Origin: Wenzhouxiangellaceae bacterium
Lineage (GTDB): Bacteria > Pseudomonadota > Gammaproteobacteria > Xanthomonadales > Wenzhouxiangellaceae
Reading direction: 5' to 3'
Length of the DNA stretch: 64,000 nucleotides
NCBI GenBank assembly: GCA_028289455.1
Contig: JANQPN010000080.1
Coordinates: 62,001-126,000, forward strand
Below the pieces are notes generated by a model. That model was not told the DNA's origin. It saw nothing but the letters and a program-made list of their open reading frames with translations, and ran no database searches. Every line of letters begins with the position of its first letter. Position 1 is the stretch's first letter. Shown here one piece after another: positions 24,627 through 33,365 of this stretch. The position numbers were made by a program, and so were the translations under genes.

Positions 24627-27254
24627 ATGGATTCCATGACCATCTGGCAACAGGCGCAAACTTTGTTTGAAAGCATCTTGCATCTCGAGCCAGAAGAACA
24701 AGACAAACAATTGAGCCAGAGCACTGCCACAGATGACGTCAAGCATGCCGTACATGCTTTGCTAGATGCCCATCAGATGGGCACTCGGACTGCATTCTCA
24801 TCTGCCCTCAACCAACTACCCGGCGCATTGGATCAAATGCTACAAGGCACCAGACTGGGGCCTTATGTATTGACCGAAAAGATCAGCGAGGGCGGTATGG
24901 GCCAGATATTTCTGGCTCAGCGTGACGATGGAGAGTTTGATAAACAGGTAGTCGTTAAATTGATTCGTTGCGGAATCCTGAGTGAAGACCTGCGTATGCG
25001 CTTTCAGCGCGAACGGCAAATTCTCGCCAACCTGGAACACCCCAATATCGCCCATTTGATCGACGGTGGACAAGCAGATCAGCATTTATTGTTTGTGGTC
25101 ATGGAGTATGTCCGGGGCGAAGTCATCCACCATTATTGCGGCCAGCATCAGCTATCGGTGCAACAGCGAATCCGACTGTTTATTAAGCTGTGCAATGCAG
25201 TTCAGTACGCCCACCAGAAGCTGGTTATCCATCGTGACCTCAAACCCGGCAATGTATTGGTTAATGAGCAGGGGGAACCTAAGCTATTGGACTTTGGCAT
25301 TGCCACCTTGCTGGATCAGAACTCCAGCTCAGCAGTTCATACCGTTTTGCATACCCAACCAAGAACCCCTTTGTATGCCACACCAGAGCAAATTGATGGT
25401 CAGCCGATCAGCACTGCCACCGATGTTTATGCGCTTGGGGTTATGCTGTATGAACTGCTATCTGGACAACGGCCTTTTGCCCAATTTGAAAAGCACCGTC
25501 AGCAACTGGAGCAGGCAATATGCGAGCAGCAGCCGATTAATCCAAGCCATGCACTGAACAAGCATCTTGATAACAAAACCAGCTTTATTGTTGATGGTAT
25601 TGCCAATCGCCAGGCGATCAATCAGATTGCTGGTGACCTTGACCGTATTGTCATCAAAGCTTTAGCCTGCGAACCAGCTCTGCGCTATCCCACGGTAATG
25701 GCTCTGCAGCAGGACCTGCAAGCCTACCTGGCTAACAGACCCGTCACAGCCAGAGCACCCAGCCTGGTATACCGCAGTAAAAAATTCCTCTCGAGAAACC
25801 GTATACCGGCGGGCATAGCAGCAACAGCCATATTCGCAACCATTGCTTTTATTATCTTTATCGTTGTGCAATCGCAACAACTGCGCGAACAACGCGACTT
25901 TGCACAGCAGGAACAGAGCAAGGCCAGTGCGATTACTAATCTGCTGCTTAGCGCCTATGATAATTCTGATCCAACGGTCAACCTGGGCGAAGAGACATCG
26001 GTTAAAGCCATTCTTGACAAATCGTTAGAACAGATTGACGAAAAACTCGCTGGCGAAACCAAAACCCTGACTGACCTTAAGATTAATATGGCCAGGGTTT
26101 ATACCAACCTGGGCAGTTATGATACTGCACAACAACTCACCCAATCAGTATTAACGGTTCTTACAAGCCTTCCTGATACCGGAAACAATGAACTCGCCAG
26201 CAGCTACTATCTACTGGCAGACATACATTGGCAAAAAAGCGATTATGATCCCGCGCTGGAAAATGTCGAATTATCTCTTAAACATGCGTCAGCTGATGAA
26301 CAAGGCTTACAGGCAATATATCTTGATGCACAACTGCTGAAAGGAAAAATCATCCAATCTTCCGCAAGCCTCAATGATGCTGAGTTTTTAATGAAGGACA
26401 GCCTGGCAGGATTTAACAGATTTTATGGTAGAGAGCACCCTAAAACTATTAATAATCAAATGTTACTAGCAAGATTATATATCCGAAAAAGTGAATATGA
26501 GAAAGCCAACGCTATTTTGGCGGAAGCGTTATCAATTCAAGAAAAAATACAGCCCACACCCAATCATGTCACTGCGACAATGATGCACGAACTGGCAGTC
26601 ACACACCACAGGCTCGATGAGTTTACTAAAGCTGTTTTTTTCTCACAGAAAGCAATCCATTTGCGGATTGCAATATTTGGAGAGGAGCATATCAGTGTTG
26701 CCTCTTCATATAACCTGTCCGGATTGATAAAGTCGAATACGGATGATATCACCGGCAGTATTCAGGACTACCTCAGCAGCATCAGCATTCTGAAAGCAAT
26801 TTTTGGCGATAGCGATATACGAATTGCAATGGCAAAATATAATATAGGCCTGACATTAATTGACAACATGAAAGACCTTGATGTGGCAGAAAAAAACCTT
26901 TTGGAGGCCATTGAAATTGGAAGTACCCATTACTCCAAACCACACAGAAATGTTGGCTTTTTTCATAGAGAAGCGGGCCGCTTATACTTCACATTGAATG
27001 ACCTGGAAAGTGCAGAGCAGCACTACTTAACAAGTCAGGAAATTTTTTCCAGCGCCCCTGCTTCAAGGGGACATCTGGCACGAACCAATACCAAACTTGC
27101 TGAGATTTATTTCAAAAAAGGAAATACCAACACTGCAAAAGAGTTACTTAAAGAAAGCCTGCCGAACCTCCTAGATGTTTATGGATCAGATCATGAACAT
27201 TACTTAGCAGCTGAAAAAGTTTTAAATGAAATCAAGAATAGGTCAGCCAAATAA
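24627..27254 (+). CDS. Transmembrane Ser/Thr protein kinase with TPR-like extracytoplasmic domain
   Basis: 875 residues. After an N-terminal helical segment (1-70), the kinase domain (about 80-372) shows the glycine loop EKISEGGMGQIF (84-95), Lys111 of VVVKLI, IHRDLKPGNVLV with Asp204 and Asn209, DFG at 222-224 and TPLYATPEQ. All catalytic residues are present. One transmembrane helix follows near 393-415, then about 450 residues of helical repeats in TPR style (KINMARVYTNLGSYDTAQQ, LYFTLNDLESAEQHYL), which would lie outside the membrane. Kinases of this form accompany ECF sigma factors of the type at 22201. The repeat tail is AT-richer than the kinase part. Confidence 0.92.
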   Translation: MDSMTIWQQAQTLFESILHLEPEEQDKQLSQSTATDDVKHAVHALLDAHQMGTRTAFSSALNQLPGALDQMLQGTRLGPYVLTEKISEGGMGQIFLAQRDDGEFDKQVVVKLIRCGILSEDLRMRFQRERQILANLEHPNIAHLIDGGQADQHLLFVVMEYVRGEVIHHYCGQHQLSVQQRIRLFIKLCNAVQYAHQKLVIHRDLKPGNVLVNEQGEPKLLDFGIATLLDQNSSSAVHTVLHTQPRTPLYATPEQIDGQPISTATDVYALGVMLYELLSGQRPFAQFEKHRQQLEQAICEQQPINPSHALNKHLDNKTSFIVDGIANRQAINQIAGDLDRIVIKALACEPALRYPTVMALQQDLQAYLANRPVTARAPSLVYRSKKFLSRNRIPAGIAATAIFATIAFIIFIVVQSQQLREQRDFAQQEQSKASAITNLLLSAYDNSDPTVNLGEETSVKAILDKSLEQIDEKLAGETKTLTDLKINMARVYTNLGSYDTAQQLTQSVLTVLTSLPDTGNNELASSYYLLADIHWQKSDYDPALENVELSLKHASADEQGLQAIYLDAQLLKGKIIQSSASLNDAEFLMKDSLAGFNRFYGREHPKTINNQMLLARLYIRKSEYEKANAILAEALSIQEKIQPTPNHVTATMMHELAVTHHRLDEFTKAVFFSQKAIHLRIAIFGEEHISVASSYNLSGLIKSNTDDITGSIQDYLSSISILKAIFGDSDIRIAMAKYNIGLTLIDNMKDLDVAEKNLLEAIEIGSTHYSKPHRNVGFFHREAGRLYFTLNDLESAEQHYLTSQEIFSSAPASRGHLARTNTKLAEIYFKKGNTNTAKELLKESLPNLLDVYGSDHEHYLAAEKVLNEIKNRSAK

Positions 27255-27306
27255 AAATTATAGCGTGCCATATATGTCATGAAAATTGATAAATTTGACT
27301 TTTAAC

Positions 27307-28092
27307 TTACTTATCCCTTCTATCAACAAGCCACATGTAACCTGAGCTCATTTCCTCAGACTGAAGTCGATGCAATGTACCCACAAAAAACGAAGAAGCC
27401 AAAGGGGTCATGTTCAAACTGAATGGAATTCCGTACCGATTCAGCGAAACTGTCGAACCAGTCTCATCATCAGTCAACCTCAGCTCTATAGAGCCATACA
27501 TTGAACCGGGCAGGTATCTCTGTTTCCAATGTATATCCAATTGATAATGCCCATTATCTTTGACAACCAGCGATTGATCTGATTTCTTTAATACCAAATC
27601 ACCTTCAGGACTAACTTCTTGCCAATACAGTGAAATTAGAAATGTATTTTCCTGACGCCCTCTAAATGCATCAGCTGATCCGGGGCTTATGGTCAAAAAA
27701 TAAATCAGCTTTGAGTCATCAGGATAATCTAATGAACCTCTTTCTGGCTTAATTTCAGATAGCTCCAAAAACCTGATCTCTTCATTTGCGGACAGGCTTC
27801 CACCAAAAAGACTAATTCCAAAATGACTGCGACTTTCACTTTTTGGAACCTCAACCCTATCTGTTCTAGCTATTCCAAAACCATCAAACAAAACCGTTAT
27901 AGGGCCTGGGTTTCCACAACTGGGACCACCTCGTTTACTCTTGAGTTCTACTGGCGAAAATAGGCAGCCATCTTCTGCGCCATTCGGACCAGGGTTTATT
28001 TCTACGCTTCCAGAATTAACACTATACCCCAGAACCATCCCCAGAATAAAACACATTTCTTTAACACTAGAAAGCTTTACTATATTTCCCAT
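27307..28092 (-). CDS. Exported protein of unknown family (paralogue 2 of 3)
   Basis: 261 residues from the ATG at 28092; the frame also has a TTG two codons earlier. The N-terminus is hydrophobic (MCFILGMVLGYSV) and serves as a signal peptide. It shares DGCLFSP, a Cys-Gly segment, EIRFLELSEIKP, YPDDSKLIYFLTISP, LYWQEVSPEGDLVL, DIHWKQRYLPGS(M/V)YGSIE and LASSFFVGTLHR with its neighbour at 28313, to which it is close, and more distantly with 23173. No known domain is recognised. It converges on the end of the kinase gene (53 bases apart). Confidence 0.75.
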   Translation of the reverse strand: MGNIVKLSSVKEMCFILGMVLGYSVNSGSVEINPGPNGAEDGCLFSPVELKSKRGGPSCGNPGPITVLFDGFGIARTDRVEVPKSESRSHFGISLFGGSLSANEEIRFLELSEIKPERGSLDYPDDSKLIYFLTISPGSADAFRGRQENTFLISLYWQEVSPEGDLVLKKSDQSLVVKDNGHYQLDIHWKQRYLPGSMYGSIELRLTDDETGSTVSLNRYGIPFSLNMTPLASSFFVGTLHRLQSEEMSSGYMWLVDRRDK

Positions 28093-28312
28093 TTTCAATT
28101 CTTAAACATAACTACCTGAATTTACAATCAATCTCAAACCAATAGAAACTTTACCTGCGAATTCGGCGAGTGATTTTCTTCAATTTTCAATTCCTGGTGT
28201 ACTTTAATATGGAATACCCGCCCATCAACCCAGAAAAATCATGTTAAGGGCGCACATAAAATGGAAGACAGAAAATAAATAAGCATTTAGGAATAAATTG
28301 ATCTAAAACAGC

Positions 28313-29068
28313 CTACTTGCCTAATCTGTTATTAAGAATCAAAACGCCTGAGCTCCTTGCATCAGGCTCAACCCTATCCAACACACCCACAAAAAAGGAA
28401 GAAGCTAAAGCGAGAGAATTCATCGTGAATGGAATACCATATTGATTTAGAGATGTTGATGATCCGGTTTCATTATCGGTCAACCTTATCTCTATAGAAC
28501 CATAAACAGAACCAGGCAAATATCTTTGCCTCCACTGTATATCTAAATCATATGACTTGTTGTTTCTAATAGTTAATGACTGATCTGCTTTTCTTAAAAC
28601 CAAATCACCCACTGGGGTTATCTCTTGCCAATACAATGAAAGCAAGAATTTATCGTTCAAATATTCATTTAGCGCTCCAGGCGGCTCAGGCCTGATACTC
28701 ATGAAATATATTATCTTTGTGTCATCCGGATACCTTAGAGAATCTCCTACCGGCTTTAACTCAGACAGTTCCAGGAATCGAATCTCTTCACTTGGCGGCA
28801 AATCTCCGTCAACAACAGTGATTGCAAATCGACTACGACTTCTATTCTTTGGAATTAGAACTCTATCAGATCTATCTATCCCAAACTGATCAAAATTAAT
28901 AATGATACCTGATGTCGGGTCACCACATCCACCACTATCTCCACGTTTATTATTTATTTCCGCAGGTGAAAAAAGGCAACCATCATTGCCTCCAGATAAA
29001 AGATCACTCGGGTAAACTAAATAACCAAGAAAACAGATAGTTAAAATAAATACTCTTTTGCTTACCAT
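28313..29068 (-). CDS. Exported protein of unknown family (paralogue 3 of 3)
   Basis: 251 residues from the ATG at 29068 (a GTG lies two codons upstream). Signal peptide about 1-25. It has the same layout as the gene downstream: DGCLFSPAEI, GGCGDP, a GDLPPSEEIRFLELSELKP stretch, YPDDTKIIYFMSI, LYWQEITPVGDLVL, DIQWRQRYLPGSVYGSIE and LASSFFVGVLDR. About half of the residues are shared by eye. The two lie in tandem with about 220 bases between, pointing to local duplication. The function is unknown; a secreted or periplasmic beta-rich domain seems likely. Confidence 0.75.
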   Translation of the reverse strand: MVSKRVFILTICFLGYLVYPSDLLSGGNDGCLFSPAEINNKRGDSGGCGDPTSGIIINFDQFGIDRSDRVLIPKNRSRSRFAITVVDGDLPPSEEIRFLELSELKPVGDSLRYPDDTKIIYFMSIRPEPPGALNEYLNDKFLLSLYWQEITPVGDLVLRKADQSLTIRNNKSYDLDIQWRQRYLPGSVYGSIEIRLTDNETGSSTSLNQYGIPFTMNSLALASSFFVGVLDRVEPDARSSGVLILNNRLGK

Positions 29069-29348
29069 TTTCACTTCACATCCAGCTTACCATTCAAACC
29101 TTACATAAAGAATTATCGTCAAGAGTCATTTAGCCATTATAGAGTTTACCCTATAGACCACTGAATCTTATTTAGCTCACCTTAATAAACTGCCTCAAAA
29201 TGCTTTTGTTAGTGATTTCCAAAGTCACCATCTATGTCCACTCCCAAAAAGCCAGTCCCTCAGCATTTGCTTGTTACACTTATATATACGCAAAACACTG
29301 CACATCTCGGCCATACAACTCAATATTCGATAAGCAACAGCTCAAAAA

Positions 29349-30548
29349 TTATACCAATGTGACCTTAGCAATCCGTCGCTTGCCTACCTGCAGGACACCA
29401 GCAAAGCCAGCTGGCAGATTGAGGCCACGATCACTGACCTTTTCACCATCAACCTTCACCGCCCCCTGCTTCAACATTCTGAACGCTTCAGAATTACTAC
29501 TGGTCAACCCTGCCCCGGTTAAAGCTGCAGCAATACCGATTCCCTCACCGTTTGTTTCAAGCGTGACTTCATCCAGCTCATCCGGCAGCTGCCCCTGCGC
29601 AAATCTTGCGATAAACGCTTCCCGGGCTTTGCTGCCGGCCCCGGCACCATGGAATCGGTCAACCATTTCTTCACCCAGCAGGAATTTGATATCCCGCGGA
29701 TTGGCACCATCAGCAACCTGCTGCTTCAACTGATCCAGTTCAGCATTACTGCGAGCACTGAGCAGCTCAAAATAACGCCACATCAAATCATCGGATATAG
29801 ACATCAGCTTGCCGAAAATGATATCGGCACTTTCATCCACCCCGATGTAATTACCCAGCGATTTGGACATTTTCTTGACCCCATCCAGCCCTTCGAGCAA
29901 GGGCAATGTCATGATCACCTGGGCTTTCTGTTCGAATTGCGGTTGCAGATGTCGCCCCATCAGCAGGTTGAACTTCTGGTCAGTCCCGCCCAGCTCTACA
30001 TCCGCTTCCAGCGCTACCGAATCGTACCCCTGGGCAATTGGATACAGAAATTCATGGATTGCGATCGGCTGATTGTTCTTAAATCGCTGTTCAAAGTCAT
30101 TCCGCTCCAGCATTCTGGCAACGGTGTAGCGTGATGCCAAGCTGGCGAAATCCGCCGCATTGAGCTGATTCATCCATTCCGTATTGAAACGTATTTCGGT
30201 CAACTCAGGATCCAGTATCTTGAAAACCTGCTCCTTGTAGGTTTCCGCATTGGCTTGAACCTCTTCCGCGCTTAACGATTTACGGGTGGCGTTTTTCCCG
30301 GAAGGGTCGCCAATCATGCCGGTAAAGTCTCCAATCAGAAAAATGACCGTATGCCCCAGCTGCTGGAACTGCCTGAGTTTATTCAAAACAACGGTATGCC
30401 CCAAATGAAGATCCGGCGCAGTAGGATCCATGCCCAGTTTAACGCGAAGCTTCTTTCCGGAGGCTATCCGTTCACGCAATTCATCAATCTGGATAATTTC
30501 CTCACAGCCACGCTGCAAAAGCTCAATTTGCTCGTTTACCTTAGTCAT
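29349..30548 (-). CDS. tyrS: Tyrosyl-tRNA synthetase
   Basis: 399 residues. It charges tRNA-Tyr with tyrosine at the cost of ATP. Class I signatures are present: HLGH at 48-51 and KMSKS at 226-230, with GLDGVKKMSKSLGNYIG around it. An S4 RNA-binding domain occupies the end (about 335-399: MLKQGAVKVDGEKVSDRG). The length fits the longer proteobacterial TyrRS form of about 400 residues. It is divergent from the M23 peptidase gene and appears to be a single transcription unit. Confidence 0.97.
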   Translation of the reverse strand: MTKVNEQIELLQRGCEEIIQIDELRERIASGKKLRVKLGMDPTAPDLHLGHTVVLNKLRQFQQLGHTVIFLIGDFTGMIGDPSGKNATRKSLSAEEVQANAETYKEQVFKILDPELTEIRFNTEWMNQLNAADFASLASRYTVARMLERNDFEQRFKNNQPIAIHEFLYPIAQGYDSVALEADVELGGTDQKFNLLMGRHLQPQFEQKAQVIMTLPLLEGLDGVKKMSKSLGNYIGVDESADIIFGKLMSISDDLMWRYFELLSARSNAELDQLKQQVADGANPRDIKFLLGEEMVDRFHGAGAGSKAREAFIARFAQGQLPDELDEVTLETNGEGIGIAAALTGAGLTSSNSEAFRMLKQGAVKVDGEKVSDRGLNLPAGFAGVLQVGKRRIAKVTLV

Positions 30549-30689
30549 TCACTGTTCGCCATCAAAAACCGATTTCACATTTCCTGCAATAAAACGCTGG
30601 ATTCGATCAAACCGCAGCGCAGTCACTGAAGTATTTTTGCGCCTGCTTTTCCGCAGAATATCGCATACCAGCTGGTTTTGCGCTGCATT

Positions 30690-32192
30690 ATGATTACAAT
30701 ACACACCCATGACCAGCATACTGCTCCAAAGCATCCGCGCACAAAAAGGATGAGGCGCCGTTCACACAAAGGACTGCTGGTGAGCGCTACCCGCCGGACA
30801 CTGCCTGAGCATCTCAGGCTGTTACGCGCATATCCACGACTCAGTCTGTTGGGCATCGGTATGCTGATCATTGGGCTTACCCTGGGTATATTCCTGGACA
30901 GTGATGACACTGTCAATGACCGTTCTGCGTCGATATTGCAGCATGGCCAGCAAGTGGCTCTGCCCGGCGGAACCATTACGCAAGTCGAACCCCCTCAAAC
31001 AGAACAGGCAGTTGCCGTTCCAGCTGTAGCACGACAAACTAATACGCCTGCTCTACAGCCTGAAGAAGCAGTACATGGGCTACGCGACTGGCAACCGGTT
31101 ACAGTCAACAGCGGTGACAACCTGGGTGCCATTTTCAAACAGCGGGCACTGTCAGCCTCGCTGGTACATAACATTATTAACCTTAATGAGGATACCCAGA
31201 GACTGACGCGTCTTAAAGTTGGGGAAATCATCGAAATCGATTATGACGATGATGGCCAGTTCAGCGCTTTACGACGATCCAATACAGAACAGGATTGGCT
31301 GATCATTGAACAAACCGGTGAGCAACTCTCTTCCCGGCTGGTGCCTCGCGAGATCACCACCAAACAACGTGAGGCCAATGGCGTTATAACGGGCAACTTG
31401 TTTGCATCCGGCAAACAGGCCGGACTGCGTGATGCCTTAATTATGCAACTGGCCAGAATTTTCGGCTGGGATATTGATTTTGCTCTGGATATCCGCCGTG
31501 GCGACCGCTTTGTGGTTATCTATGAAGAAATCTGGCGCGACGGCGAATACCTGCGCGATGGTGAAATTGTTGCTGCCAATTTTGTAAACCGTGGCGAAAC
31601 CTTCCAGGCGCTTCGTTATGACGCAGGCAATGGAACTGATTACTTTGCACCGGACGGCAGTCCGATGCGTAAGGCTTTTCTGCGCACCCCACTGGACTTT
31701 GCCCAGGTCACATCCAACTTTAACCCGCGCAGAATGCACCCTGTGTTAAGACAGGTAAGGCCGCATAACGGTGTTGACTACCGCGCACCCACCGGTACAC
31801 CGGTCTATGCCACCGGTGACGGCACCGTGATTGAATCTGCGAGAAACAGACCTAACGGTAATTACGTGTTTATCCGGCACACCAATGACATCGTTACCAA
31901 GTATCTGCATTTCAGCCGCAGAACCGTGAATAAAGGCCAGCGGGTTAAACAGGGGCAAATCATTGGCTACAGCGGAGCAACCGGACTGGTCACCGCACCC
32001 CACCTGCATTATGAGTTTGTAGTTGGCGGTGTTCACCGTAATCCACGCACGGTAGATCTCCCGGAAGCCAATCCGTTGAGCACTGAACAAACAGATAAAC
32101 TACTCGCCCAGCATCAAAATACCCTGGCGGTACTGGCAGAGCTGGATGCCGGACAGCAGGCCATAGCCTCCAGCATTGCCGCCGGGCAATAA
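30690..32192 (+). CDS. Membrane-anchored M23 murein endopeptidase
   Basis: 500 residues from the ATG at 30690 (the frame opens at a TTG at 30678; an ATG at 30750 is another possibility). An N-terminal basic segment and a transmembrane helix (about 49-68, LSLLGIGMLIIGLTLGIFLD) lead to an OapA/LysM-like region (WQPVTVNSGDNLGAIFKQRAL) and then the C-terminal lysostaphin-like domain with HNGVDYRAPTGTPVYATGDG and HLHYEF, the zinc ligands of LytM-type enzymes. The plan is that of MepM, which cleaves cross-links during cell-wall growth. It is followed after 17 bases by anmK, a peptidoglycan-recycling gene. Confidence 0.9.
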   Translation: MITIHTHDQHTAPKHPRTKRMRRRSHKGLLVSATRRTLPEHLRLLRAYPRLSLLGIGMLIIGLTLGIFLDSDDTVNDRSASILQHGQQVALPGGTITQVEPPQTEQAVAVPAVARQTNTPALQPEEAVHGLRDWQPVTVNSGDNLGAIFKQRALSASLVHNIINLNEDTQRLTRLKVGEIIEIDYDDDGQFSALRRSNTEQDWLIIEQTGEQLSSRLVPREITTKQREANGVITGNLFASGKQAGLRDALIMQLARIFGWDIDFALDIRRGDRFVVIYEEIWRDGEYLRDGEIVAANFVNRGETFQALRYDAGNGTDYFAPDGSPMRKAFLRTPLDFAQVTSNFNPRRMHPVLRQVRPHNGVDYRAPTGTPVYATGDGTVIESARNRPNGNYVFIRHTNDIVTKYLHFSRRTVNKGQRVKQGQIIGYSGATGLVTAPHLHYEFVVGGVHRNPRTVDLPEANPLSTEQTDKLLAQHQNTLAVLAELDAGQQAIASSIAAGQ

Positions 32193-32209
32193 GCCTGACC
32201 GCCGAGCTG

Positions 32210-33343
32210 ATGCAACGGCAGTCCAACCAGTTTATTGGTCTGATATCCGGCACCAGTGCCGATGGCGTTGATGCTGCAGCAGTTCGCATTATCGATGATC
32301 AGATTCAGCTTGAGGCATTCGGCACCTTTGCGTACTCGCAAGAACTGTCCAAACAGTTACTGCCGATTCTGGACAATCAACGCTGCCCTGATCTGCATAC
32401 CATCGGCTCACTCGATGTCGGTATAGCCGATGCATTCTCAGCCGCTGCAACAAACGTCATCCAGTTGGCAGGCTGGCAGCCTGAAGATGTTACCGCCATT
32501 GGCAGTCACGGCCAGACCATCTATCATGCGGCCGATGCCAATCCACCATTTACATTGCAGCTGGGCGATCCCAACCGCATCGCATATCAAACCGGCATAC
32601 CGGTTGTTGCAGATTTCCGCCGTATGGATCTGGCTGCCGGTGGACAGGCAGCCCCTTATGCACCGCTGATCCATGCAGAACTTTTCCATGCCTATGGTTT
32701 GCAGCGAAATACATCTCAGGCAGTAGTCAACATCGGCGGTATTGCCAATATCACCTGGCTGCCTGCTGCCGACGATGAACCGGTTACCGGCTTCGACTGC
32801 GGGCCCGGCAATTGCCTGATGGATGCCTGGTGCCGGCAACATCAGCAACAGGCTTTTGACATTGACGGACAATGGGCAGCTACCGGCCGGGTAATCCCTG
32901 ACCTGCTAAGCAGCATGCTGCAGGATTCCTACCTGCGCAAACAGCCCCCTAAAAGCACCGGCCGCGAATACTTTACCCTTAACTGGCTGCTGCAATGTTA
33001 TCCACAACTAAGCACACTGGCGCCAGTTGATGTACAGGCGACTTTGTTGCAGTTGACCGCCACCGGGATTGGTGATGCCATTGCTGATTGCGGTCAGCCT
33101 GAGCGGGTTATTGTGTGTGGCGGCGGGGTGCATAATTCCGTGCTGATGCAGGCACTTGCTGAACAGTTGCCGCGCAGTAAAGTCATCGCCAGCGATGCTT
33201 TAGGCGTATCAGCCGATGCAATGGAAGCCATGTTGTTTGCATGGCTCGCCAGGCAACGCCTGAACAATCAGCTGCTTGATACCCGCAGCTTTACCGGTGC
33301 CCTGGAGCCCATATTATTGGGTGGCGTTTTTCAGTCAGGCTGA
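32210..33343 (+). CDS. anmK: Anhydro-N-acetylmuramic acid kinase
   Basis: 377 residues. The phosphate-loop GTSADGVD (14-21), then AIGSHGQTIYH, GIPVVADFRRMDLAAGGQAAPY and FDCGPGNCLMD are diagnostic for AnmK. It opens the anhydro ring of anhydroMurNAc and phosphorylates it to MurNAc-6-phosphate during recycling of cell-wall fragments. It shares a transcript with the M23 peptidase, which makes functional sense. AmpG, which imports the anhydro-muropeptides, is encoded about 2.5 kb further on. It ends 22 bases from the convergent M14 gene. Confidence 0.96.
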   Translation: MQRQSNQFIGLISGTSADGVDAAAVRIIDDQIQLEAFGTFAYSQELSKQLLPILDNQRCPDLHTIGSLDVGIADAFSAAATNVIQLAGWQPEDVTAIGSHGQTIYHAADANPPFTLQLGDPNRIAYQTGIPVVADFRRMDLAAGGQAAPYAPLIHAELFHAYGLQRNTSQAVVNIGGIANITWLPAADDEPVTGFDCGPGNCLMDAWCRQHQQQAFDIDGQWAATGRVIPDLLSSMLQDSYLRKQPPKSTGREYFTLNWLLQCYPQLSTLAPVDVQATLLQLTATGIGDAIADCGQPERVIVCGGGVHNSVLMQALAEQLPRSKVIASDALGVSADAMEAMLFAWLARQRLNNQLLDTRSFTGALEPILLGGVFQSG

Positions 33344-33365
33344 ACGCGCTGATTTCGACAACTCC

